Notes under the pieces: model-generated
Told to the model about the DNA's origin: nothing
The model's input: only the letters and a program-made list of their open reading frames with translations
The model's database searches: none
Made by a program: the position numbers and the translations under genes
Source: Rhinopithecus roxellana
Taxonomy: Eukaryota > Chordata > Mammalia > Primates > Cercopithecidae
Reading direction: 5' to 3'
NCBI RefSeq assembly: GCF_007565055.1
Contig: NC_044570.1
Span: forward strand, 14,041,602 to 14,105,601
Length of the DNA: 64,000 bases
Shown here: positions 46,411 to 56,477 of the stretch, one piece after another
How positions within the stretch are numbered: the first letter of the stretch is position 1
Layout of the letters: the number at the start of each line of letters is the position of its first letter

Positions 46411-49122
46411 GATTACTTTTTAATATATTTTTCGGATTGTTTAATACTGGCACACAAACATGCTACCAATGTTTCTATGCTAATTTTTTATCCTGCAACT
46501 TTGCTGAATTTTCATATAAGTTCTAATTATTTTTTGTGAAGTGTTCAGGTTTTTCTAAATATAAGATCATATCAAGTAAAACAAGAATTTAAGCTTTCCA
46601 CTCCCATTTGAATGACTTCTTTTTTTCCTTTGTGTAATTGCTCTAGTTAGAGTTTCCATTAGTATGTTGAATAACAGTGGTAAAAATGGACATTCTTGTA
46701 ATGCTTCAGATTTTAGAAGAAAGGGTTTCAGTTTCTCCCCATGCAGTATGATACTAGTTTTCAGTCTGCTATATATGGATTTTTAAATATTGAGGTATGT
46801 TTATTCTTTAAACAGTTATTTAAGGATTTTTCATTACAAAGAGATATTTAATTATGTTAACTTTTATAACATCAATTGAAATAAGTATATTTTTATCCAT
46901 TCTGTTGGTATAATGCATCATATTAATTTATTTGTATATGAGAAAATGTCCTTACATTTCAGGGATAAATTGCACAAGATCATAGTGAATGATTTTTCAA
47001 ATGTATTGTTGAATTTGGCTTGTTTGTATTTTATTGAGGATTTCTGCATCAATATTTATCAGAAATATTGGCCAGTAGTGTTCTTTTATTCAAGTGTCTT
47101 TGATTGGTTTTGGTATCTGTGCAATACAGACCTTGTAGAATGAGTATGGGAGCATTCTCTCATTGTCTCTTGATTTTCTTAACCAGTTTGATTATTATTA
47201 GTATCCGCTACTTTTTACATGTTTTGTAGAAATCATCAGTCACTGATGTTGGGCTTGTCTTTACCGGCATACTTTTTATTATAACATTGATCTTGTTACT
47301 TGCTGTTATTTGTTTTCTCAGATTTTGAATATCTTTTTGGTTTAACCTGAGTACGCTGAATATCTAGCAATTTGTTTATTTCTTCTAGATTTTTCAATTT
47401 ATTAGCACATAGTTGCTTATGGTAGCCACTAATGATCCTTTGACTTTCTGTAGTATCAGATTTAATATATTACTTTTTATTTCTCATTTTATGAATTTGA
47501 ATATTCTTTTTTTTCTTAGTCTTGCTAAAGTTTTGTCAATTTTGTTTAATATTTTAAAAATGTTTTGATTTCAAAAATCTTTTGTGTTGTTTTTCAATTT
47601 CATTTTTTAAAATTTCTGCTTGGATCTTTTCTTATACTAACTTTGGATTTGATTTGCTCTTGTTATTTTAGTTCTTTATTTTGCAGCATTAGATTATTTA
47701 TTTGAATTTGTTATCTTTTTCATGTAGACCCTTACACTGACACTGATAAACTTCCATTTTAGTTCTGCCATTTTTTTGTATCCCGTTAAGTTTTGACATG
47801 TTTTTCCATTATCATTTGTTTCACAATTTTTTTTCAGTATCGTGCTTAACTTTGCTAAATTATTGGACATTTGGTGGTATATTTATAATTTGCTTTTGTT
47901 TCTATGGTTTTCAGAGTTCCTTTTGTTATTAATTTCTTGTTTTACTTATTCATCATCAGAAAAGATGCTAGGTATTATTTCAAATATTTTGAATAATTTA
48001 AGACATCCTATGTCCTGACGTACAGTCTGTTCCTGAGAATTATCTATTTGCTGAGAAAAATAATGTGTATTATGTACCTGATGGATGAAATATTCCGTTA
48101 ACATTTATGAAATCTATTTAATCTATAGTACTCATTAAGTCTGATGTTTCTTTGTTGATTATCTGTATGGAATTCTGTCCAATCCTGAAATTAGGATATT
48201 AAAGTCTACAGCCATTATCATGTTGGAGCCTGCCTCTCTCTTTAGCTGTAATAATAATATACTTATATATCTGGATGCTTTGATATTGGGTGCATATATA
48301 TTTAAAATTGCTATATCCTTGTTTTTATAATTTTTCTGTTTTCAGAAGTATTTTTAAACCTTTGCTATTTGAGAGATTAATAATTACATATATGAAGTAG
48401 TTCTTTTGTTTAAATCTGCTTGGTTTTCTATAACATTCTTGTACTTCGGTATTAATACCTTTTTTCTTTGTTTAGGAAGTTTGCAAAATATGCTTTCTAT
48501 TTCTACCTAGTTATTTATCTTTTCTGTAAGGTCATTCACTCTTGGATTCACTTTTGGTAGGCTATTTTCTAAATTTTATAGGCATGTTTTATAGTGTTTT
48601 TATTATTCTTTATTCTTTTGTCCTTTTTGATTATGTTTTTTCAAATTGCTGATCTTAAAGCTCAGTGTTTTTTTCTGCTTGATCTATTCTGCTCCTAAAA
48701 TACTCTGCTGCATTCTTCAGTATGCCAACTGCATCTTTCAACCAAAATTTTTGTTGATTTTCGGAAATTATTTCAATGTTTTTGCCAAGTTTATCTGATA
48801 TAATTCTGAATTCCTTCTCTGTGCTATCGTAGTTTTTTAAAATTTTCATCTACACACGTTTTGAATTATTTGAAAAGCCACATATCTCTGTTTTTCCTGA
48901 TTTAATTTCTGGTGCCTTTACTTTATTTGGTCAGGTCACATTTTCCTGAGTGATGTTGATGCTAGAAGATGTTCTTTCGTGGCTGAACACTGAAGGGTTA
49001 TTTATTGTAAGTTTTACTGTCTGGGTTTGTTCTTATTTGTCCTTCTTAGGGAGGTAATATAGTTTGACTCTGTGTACCCACACAAACCTCATGTTAAAAT
49101 CTAATTCCCAAATTGGAGGAGG

Positions 49123-49818
49123 TGTTATGCCCAGACCTTTTATTCCCCAAAGAAGACCACCAGAGACCAGAGTCAAAGCCAAGTGGCAAGGATCTTTAAT
49201 GCAAGTTCGAACTTGGTCCCTCCGTTTTACAACATACAAGAGGGCCCTGAACAATGCGTGTGCTTGCCTTTTACAGCCTAATGTAAACAGGACTTGTAAA
49301 GTTGCAGAGGAATGAGGGAATTCTCTAGGTTACAGCATTACAATTGGTTAACATTTTAAGTCTATACATTTAGCAGTTTTTTTTATTGGTTCCCGCGTTC
49401 TCACTAACGACTGTGCTCTTATCGGGGACTTTCCAGGTGGTGTCTTTCTAAAGTTGAGATATATGGTAGTCTTTGAATTGAGAGATATATGGTGGGGAGA
49501 CATGTGGTGGGATGAGCCCAGTAAGTTGAGAGATATATGGAGGGATATGTTTATACTGGGCTCAGGAATTTGAGAGATATATGGCAAGCACTAGTAATTA
49601 GAACAGAAAAAGAACAAGACAGGGACTTTCACAATGCTTGTCTATACAACATCTGAAATCTATAGATAACATTATCGGTTAGGTCCGGGGTCAACTTGTT
49701 TAACTAGGCTCAAGGCGCCGCCCGGGCTGTCTGCCTTTAGGGTCAACTTTTAGCTAGGCTCAAGGCGCCGCCTGGGCTGTCTGCCTGTGGATTTCATTAT
49801 TTCATTTGATCTCTTTCA
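49123..49818 (-). mobile_element. ERV1 solo LTR with 4-base target-site duplication
   Basis: It is bounded by TG...CA (TGTTATGCCC at the left and ATCTCTTTCA at the right on the plus strand) and flanked by exact GAGG duplications at 49119-49122 and 49819-49822, inside the 5' LTR of the MaLR. Minus orientation is supported by U5-like sequence on that strand (ATTAAAGATCC, then GACTCTGGTCTCTGG) and by a promoter-side direct repeat in U3. Length is 696 bases. A 4-base duplication is typical of gammaretrovirus-like ERVs. Confidence 0.87.
49691..49790 (-). promoter_or_regulatory. Direct repeat in LTR U3 (enhancer-like)
   Basis: Two copies of a unit of about 50 bases, each with GGTCAACTT, CTAGGCTCAAGGCGCCGCC and GGGCTGTCTGCCT, lie at about 49691-49737 and 49741-49789. 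Duplicated enhancers near the U3 start are a familiar feature of gammaretroviral LTRs; enhancer function here is inferred. Confidence 0.7.
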
Positions 49819-50102
49819 GAGGTACCTGCAGAAAAATGATGAATCATGGGATATGGATTACCTACTTAATTTTTTCATGCTGGTGAGTTCTCACAAGAAC
49901 CTTATTGTTTAAAATTGTGTAGCACTTTCCCTTTCACTCTCCCATTCTGCCATTTGAAGATGCTTGCATTCCCTTCGCCCTCTTGCCATGATTGTAAATT
50001 TCCTGAGACTTCCCCAGCCATGCTTCCTGTACAGCCTACAAAACTATGAGTCAATTAAACCTGTTTTCTTTATAAAATACCCGTTCTCAGGTAGCTTTTT
50101 AT

Positions 50103-50410
50103 TTTTTATTTTATTTATTTTTTTCTGAGACAGAGTCCCTCTCATCAACCAGGCTGGAGTGCAGTGGCACGATCTTGGTTCACTACAAGCTCTGCCTCCC
50201 AGGCTCACGCCATTCTCCTGCCTCAGCCTCCCGAGTATGTGGGACTACAGGCATCTACCACCACACCTGGTTAATTTTTTGTATTTACTTTTAGTAGAGA
50301 TGCGGTTTCACCATGTTAGCCAGGATGATCTCGATCTCCTGACCTTGTGGTCCACTCGCCTCAGCCTCCCAAAGTGCTGAGATTACAGGTGTGAGCCACC
50401 ACGCCCTACT
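50103..50410 (-). mobile_element. AluY/S, minus strand, in the MaLR 5' LTR
   Basis: Flanking duplications CTCAGGTAGCTTTTTAT (50086-50102) and CTCAGTTAGCTTTTTAT (50411-50427) differ at one position in 17. Body near consensus, ending CACCACGCCCTA. Confidence 0.92.
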
Positions 50411-50535
50411 CTCAGTTAGCTTTTTATAGCTGTGCTACCAGAGAGGTGGGGTATTGCTATAAAGATACCTGAAAATGTGGAAGTGACTTTCGAATTGGGT
50501 AACAGGCAGAGGCTGGAACACTTTGGAGTGATCAG

Positions 50536-50591
<56 letters not shown>
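50536..50591 (+). repeat. Pure A56 run in MaLR internal sequence
   Basis: An uninterrupted run of 56 A lies where the family has a short GAAGAAGACAGG segment; normal sequence resumes as CAGAAAGATGAGG. Confidence 0.9.
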
Positions 50592-50592
<1 letters not shown>

Positions 50593-52504
50593 AGAAAGAT
50601 GAGGGAAAGTTTGAAACTTCCTAGAGATTTGTTGAATTATTGTGACTAAAATGTTGCTAGTAATATGAACAAGAAAGTCCAGGGTGAGGTGGTCGCAGAT
50701 GAGAACCTTATTGGAAACTGAGATAAAGAGTAAATAAAAACTTGCTATGCTTTAGTGAAGAGGCTGGTGGCACGGTACACCTGCTCTCTCAGAGATTTGA
50801 GAAACTTCAAAGTTAAGAGAGATGATTTAAGTTATCTGGAGAAAGAAATATCTAAGCAGCAATGCTGTCAAGAGGTAGCCTGGCTGCTCCTAAAAGCTTA
50901 ACTCATATAAGTTTGCAAAGGGAAGGTCAGATATTAAAACTTACGTTTAAAAGGCAAGCAAAAAATAAAAGTTTGAAACATTTGCAGGCTTGAACCTGTG
51001 GTAGAAAAGAAAACCCTATTTTCTATAAAGAAATTCAAAGCCAGTAATTTGCATAAGTAAAGAGCTGAATGTTAATAATTAACAAAATGCCTCAGGACAT
51101 TTCAGAGACCTTTGCAACAGATCTTAACCTCATCCCCCCTCCCCCTACCCCACCCTACCCCACCCCACTATCACAGGCCTGTAGGCCTAGAAAAATATGG
51201 TTCTATGGGCCAAGCTCAGGACTGCACTGTTCTGTGCAAACTTGGGACATGGCACCCTGTGTCTCAGCCACTCCAGCTCCAGCTGTGGCTAAAAGGGGCC
51301 AAAGCACAGCTTGGGTCATTGCTTCAGAAGGTGCAAACCCCAAACTTTGGTGACTCCCACCTTGTGTTAGGGCTCTGAATGTGCAAAGGCAAGGGTTGAG
51401 TTTGGGGGCTTCTGCCTAGATTTCAGAGTATGTATGAAAACACCTGGTGGTTTAGGCAGAAATGTGCTGCAAGGTGGAACAATTATGGAAAACTTCTGGT
51501 GAAGTGAAGAGAAAAAATGTAGGGTTGAAGTCCCAACACAGAGACCCCACAGAAGCACTGCCTAACAGACTTGTAAGAAAGGAACCACTGCCCTTCAGAT
51601 GCCAGAATGATAGGTCCATTAACAGCTTGTACCATGTACCTGGAATAGATGTAGGCACTACATGCCAGCTTGTAAAAGCAGCCAAGGGGGATGTATCTTA
51701 CAGAACCACAGGGGAAGAACTGCCCAACACCTTGGAAGCCCGCCCTTTGCATCTATGTAGCCTGGATGTGAGACGTGGAGTCAAATAATGTTATTTTGAA
51801 TGTTTAAAATGTAGTAAGTTCCTGGCTGTGTTTTGGACTTTCAGGGGACGTCTAGCCCCTTTGTTTTGACCTATTTCTATTTTTTGGAACAAAAATATTT
51901 ACTCAATGTCTGAATGCCCTTTGTGACTTAGAAGTAATTAACTTGTTTTTTATTTTGTCAGTACATAGGAAGAAGAGACTTGTCTTGCGTCCAATGAAAC
52001 TCTGGACTCAGACTTTTGACATAATGCTGGAAGAAGTTAAAACTTGAGGGGACTGTTGAGAAACCATGATTAGTTTCGCAATGTGAAAAAAAAAAAAAAA
52101 AGGTATGGAATTTGCAAGGAGCCAGAAGTGGTATTGGACTCTCTGCTCTCACTCAAATCTCACGTTGAATTGTAATCTCAGATGTTGGGGAAATAACAAG
52201 ATGATACGTAGTTTAATCACGGGAAACATTTGCTGCTTGCTTTTCTCATGATACTGAGTTTTCATGAGATCCGGTTGTGTATTTCTCTTTTCCTTCTGCT
52301 CTCTCTCTCATTCCCCCATGTGAAAAAGATTCTTGCTTCCCCATTTTCCTTCTGCCCTGATTAAAAGTTTCCTGAGAGTTCCCCAGTCACATTTACAGCC
52401 TATAAAACTGTAAATAAATTAAATATTTGCCTCTTCATAATTTACCTGGTCTTCAGTAATTCTCTGTACTCTGCAGCAGTATAAAAATGGACTAATACAG
52501 AACT

Positions 52505-52990
52505 CTTTTCACAGGTTTAAAAAAAAAAAAAAAAAACTTGGGTGTTTTGGTCTATGCTTTATCTGCTTTAGGGAGCAGTCTGAAGCCCAGTGATAACATG
52601 GTTTTTGCCAACTTGGGGAGTTACTTCCTTGGTGATCTTGATCAAAGTCTGCTTGGGTTACCTAGCTTACCAGGCCAACACACATATTGTTTTCTTTATT
52701 CCAAACAAATGGAGTCTATCTCTGTGCAGAATCATCTAAAGTTGTGATAACACAAGCACCCCTCTGGCTAGGCACTGTATCTGTGCTGTACCTAAGGTAT
52801 AAGAAGAAGTCTGCTTTATTTTCCCTGTACTTTTTTCAAGAAGTTTTGCCTGAGAGCCACCACAGGACTCTCACCTGCAGCCTGCAATTCTCAGAGGCCC
52901 CCCAAGAACCTTGAAATACTACCTGAGTATCACTGCTGGTTATTTAGGGGCAGAAATATCTTCAGTTAGCTGGTAATAAGTGCTCTGAGG
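52505..52990 (-). mobile_element. L1M 5' UTR, continuation beyond the MaLR, minus strand
   Basis: Landmarks of the L1MA/MB 5' UTR in order: CAAACAAATGGAGTCTATCTC near 52703, GATAACACAAGCACCCCTC near 52747, CTGTGCTGTACC near 52782. It matches the interrupted 5' UTR at 48860-49054. An A18 run at about 52518 is internal. Confidence 0.75.
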
Positions 52991-52994
52991 ACTG

Positions 52995-54440
52995 AGCACT
53001 TCCATAAAAGAACAAAGCAGGAGGAATCACCTTATCTGCTCAAACTATATTACAAGGTTATAGCAACTAAAAGAGCATAGTACTGGCATAAAAACAGACA
53101 TAGAAATCAGTAAAATGAAATAGAGATCCCCAAAATAAGGCACATTACTACTACCAACTGATGTTTGGAAAAGTTGATAATAACAAAACTGAAGTAATAA
53201 TACCCTTTTCAATAAATAGTGCTAGGAAATAAGCTTGTACATAGAAATAAAACCAAAACTATAGTTTCATCACTTGAAAACATTACCTAATGATGAATTA
53301 AAAACTTAAGTGTAAAATCTGAAATTATCAAAATCCCAGGAAAAAAAGAAAAATGCAGGAACTCTCTACTGGACTATGGCCTGGGTAAAATATGTATGTC
53401 TAAGTTTTCAAAGGCAAACTAGAAATGAAAAAATGTAGCCAAATGAGATGCAGTTACAGTAAAAACATATATGTAGATACACACACACACACATATATAT
53501 TTCTTTTTCTGTTATTACATATAAGGATAGCACATTTGCTTTAATTACACATATGTAATTGCTGAATATATATGTGTGTATATATAATTAGCAGAGTAAA
53601 CAATCTGGAAAGTAGAAAAACAAATTGCAACCTATGAATCTGACAATTGGCTGATATTTAGAATCTTAAAATCTGTCAAACAATTTAACAAGAAGTAAAA
53701 AATAACCCCTTAAAAATATGGGCAAATAATGTGAACAGACATCTCTCCAAGGAAATCATACAGGTGCCCAGCTGACACAAACTATTGAGCTCATTAATCT
53801 TGAGAGTAATGTTAACTTAAAACAACAGTGAGATACGGTATTACACAAGTCAGAGTGGGTAATATTAAGAAACTAAAAATCAACTGATGTTGGTGATAAT
53901 GTAGAAAAAATGGAAAGTTTATACACTGCAGATGGGTACGTAAATTAGATCAAGCTGTATATATATATATATATATATATATTACATATATAAGATACCT
54001 TCACTTGCTTGTTCATCACAGCATTATTGTTTATAGTAGCTAAGTTATGTAATCAATCTAAGAGTCCATCGAAGGATGGATAGAAAAAGTAAAGATGGCA
54101 TATATTTACACCATGCAATACCTCTCAACCATATAAAAGAATAAAATCATGTATTGTGAAACAACATGGCTGGAACTAGGAGCCATTATCCTAAGTACAA
54201 TGATTTAGAAACAGAAAATCACATACCACATCTTCTCACTTATAAATGAAAGCTATATAATGGGTATGCATGCCATAAAGAGTGGAATGAGACAACTTAC
54301 AGACTTCAAATGGTGTGAGAGTGAGATAGGTGAGGGCTAAAAAATTACCCACTGGGTCAACATACACAAATTCATTACTATACAATATATTCCTGTAAAA
54401 AACTGCACTTTAAACCCCCAAAATTCCAATGACATTGCTC
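52995..54440 (+). mobile_element. L1M ORF2 3' end and 3' UTR, plus strand
   Basis: It begins AAGCAGGAGGAATCACC...AAACTATATTACAAGGTTATAG and continues ...TACTGGCATAAAAACAGACA, then AACAGACATCTCTCC near 53736, GAGATACGGTATTACAC near 53831, CACTTATAAATGAAAGC near 54237 and a decayed 3' UTR. Microsatellites: (AC)n at about 53477-53492 with TATA-type sequence to 53590, and (TA)n at about 53957-53982. Confidence 0.8.
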
Positions 54441-54444
54441 TTAA

Positions 54445-55190
54445 ATTTTTATTTTTGTTATTACTAGTGAGGTTAAGCAACTCCACGAGTTTACTGGCAA
54501 TCCATATTTCTCTTAGGTTAAATGCCTGCTCATAACTTTAGCCCAATTTTGAATTCAGTTTGCTGTTATTAATTATTCAGGAAATATTCATGCACTCCAT
54601 ATTTGATTTTATACATTGCAAACATATTTTCCCACAAATATAACTTGTACTTGAATTTAGTTTATATGTTTTTATAAACAATTTTTTAAGTATATTCAAT
54701 ACTACAAACTTTTTTTTTTTTTTTTTTTTTTTTTGCATTAGGATTCTTTGTGTTTCATTAGAGGAAACTTTCTCACTCTGAGTTTATAATGTTACCCTGT
54801 AATTATTTCCTAATTTTTCTTCTAAAATATGTGATTACTTTTAACATTTAAATTTTTAATCTTTGTGGGGTTGACATTTGCATATGATGGATATAAACTA
54901 GACATCTTTTTGCATTTTTGTGGGGATAACAAATTTGCAGTGCTTGTTTTGTTAATCCTTTTTCCTACACTAATGTTCTGCCATCTCTGTCATATTAATG
55001 CTTTATGTATACATTAGTCAATTCTTAGGCTCAACTCATTGGTTTCTGTAGTTTTTCCTGCATCATCACATGCTGTTTCTGTAGTTGTATGTTGGCTAAG
55101 ACCATTCTTCAGATGTAGAACAATAAATATATTATCTATTTTGTCTTTTGATTCTCACTTTCAGTTGCATGAAAGACAAGAGATTTTATT
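54445..55190 (-). mobile_element. Old L1M/L1ME fragment, minus strand
   Basis: AGTGAGGTTAAGCAACTCC near 54467 and TTAATCTTTGTGGGGTTGAC near 54857 follow L1ME ORF2 order in reverse. A T-run of about 24 lies at 54711-54734. Heavily diverged; boundaries uncertain. Confidence 0.6.
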
Positions 55191-55454
55191 CTCTTGTCTT
55201 TGGTGATCTTTGTGACAGTGCGCTTCATTTTAAACTGTTGGATTATTAGAGGCCTCACTTATGGGGTTGTTTCTCCAAAGAGGACAATCTCCAGTTTTGT
55301 TTGTAGTTATAGAGCACAATGTACAGAATCTAGTTTTTTTGCCCTTTTTTTGTAAATGCTATTCAATAACATATTTGCATTATATGAGTTTTTAACTTCT
55401 TCTTTAGACATTAGTGTAAACTGAGAGCCTACTCTGGTAAAATTGGATGTAATA

Positions 55455-55560
55455 AAGTAGCAAACATTTTTTGAGCACTCAACATATGCCAAATATTCTT
55501 CTAAATGTTTTAAATGCATTATCACATTTAATTTGTATAACAACAAAACTAGATTGCTGC
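55455..55560 (-). mobile_element. MIR element, minus strand
   Basis: TTTTTTGAGCACTCAACATATGCCAAATATTCTTCTAAATG...ATTATCACATTTAAT is the recognisable MIR core and tail region in reverse (GAGCAC-CTACTATGTGCCAGG consensus pattern). It is an ancient mammalian SINE. Confidence 0.75.
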
Positions 55561-56472
55561 ACCAAAGAAAGCATTGATTACTAACCACAACATGTGCACT
55601 CCTAATCTTAGCTCAAGCTTATTAACTATACAAATGTATTTACTGATATGGTCATGCATGGTACTCTACAATGATTAGTGAAAACGTGTAGTTTTCATAA
55701 AGACAGGAGTGTCATTGACCCTGTTGGTTGCCTACCTAACCCCTCTCTTATTTCTGAAAATGTTTTTAAGATAAATAGCCTTCTTTCAACTGCTATATGT
55801 TTCAGGGTCAGCTGGACCCATCATGAGGCCCAATCGGTCTACAGAAATTTAGGGAGTTCAACATTGGTCACAAAAATATTGGTGACATAAAAATGTGCCT
55901 AAATTTAGCCCAATGAACCATAAGGAGGAAGGGTTTATGAAAAGTTCTTCTTTCTCATTGATAAACGATACATAGGGTAAGATCCTTATCTGCCACTAAG
56001 TCTTCACTGTTTCCAGATAATATGCATAGCAGGTGTTTGTGATCACAAAGGAAACTAACTATAGGATAAGATCAAAAGTGAGAACTATGGAGTAAAATCT
56101 CAATGGAAGTAACCTAATATTTTTAATAAAATTACTAAACTTCAAATTATACCATACTAGCTACCTTATTGTAGAGTTAGCATATTTTTATTGTGAGAAG
56201 TAATGCACATACTGCTATTGATGTAGTAAATATATTTTTTTCTATAAAAACAATTTGGCAACATAGAGATTTTAAACATTTATAACTTTGAAAAATTATT
56301 TTTAACCAGAAATATAAATAAGATTACCTAAAGAGAGCACATGGGAGAGGAAATGGAGAGAGTCTGATACAGAGACTGAATTTAAAATGGAGAAGGATGA
56401 CCCAGAAAGGGAGATGAAGAAAGCATAGCCACACAGTTGGCAGAAATTGAAGACAAAGATGTATCATAGAAG
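55561..56472. other. Unassigned interval
   Basis: Unique-looking AT-rich sequence with no convincing ORF, RNA or repeat. Confidence 0.5.
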
Positions 56473-56477
56473 CTAGA

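Larger units (their letters stand above)
44755..49054 (-). mobile_element. L1M (MA/MB-type), 3' UTR to 5' UTR, minus strand
   Basis: It begins with a 3' UTR (CCTAGTAGGTGTATATTATTG near 44807; CATCATGGAGATTGGGGTG near 44878), then ORF2 through 48600, ORF1 at about 48640-48850 (a 64-codon coiled-coil-like piece is open at 48849-48655), and the 5' UTR from about 48860 (GGTGCCTTTACTTTATTTGG). The 5' UTR continues at 52505-52990 beyond the inserted MaLR. All frames are broken. Confidence 0.8.
49055..52499 (+). mobile_element. MaLR provirus (MST/THE1-like), plus strand, with nested insertions
   Basis: The 5' LTR (49055-50440) starts TAATATAGTTTGACTCTGTG and is expanded by a solo LTR and an Alu. 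Internal sequence 50441-52129 has GGTATTGCTATAAAGATACC, AGTCCAGGGTGAGGTGGTC, GGGACATGGCACCCTGTGTC and GGATGTGAGACGTGGAGTC in family order. The 3' LTR (52130-52499) ends GGACTAATACA. MaLR elements are non-autonomous relatives of ERV-L and their internal part lacks pol. The host sequence is L1M 5' UTR on both sides. A 5-base target duplication is not recognisable. Confidence 0.88.

Noticed and set aside
51069..51788. Overlapping frames of 88-108 codons in the MaLR at 49055-52499
   Set aside because: The sequence matches non-coding MaLR internal DNA; the frames overlap on both strands and have no conserved domain.
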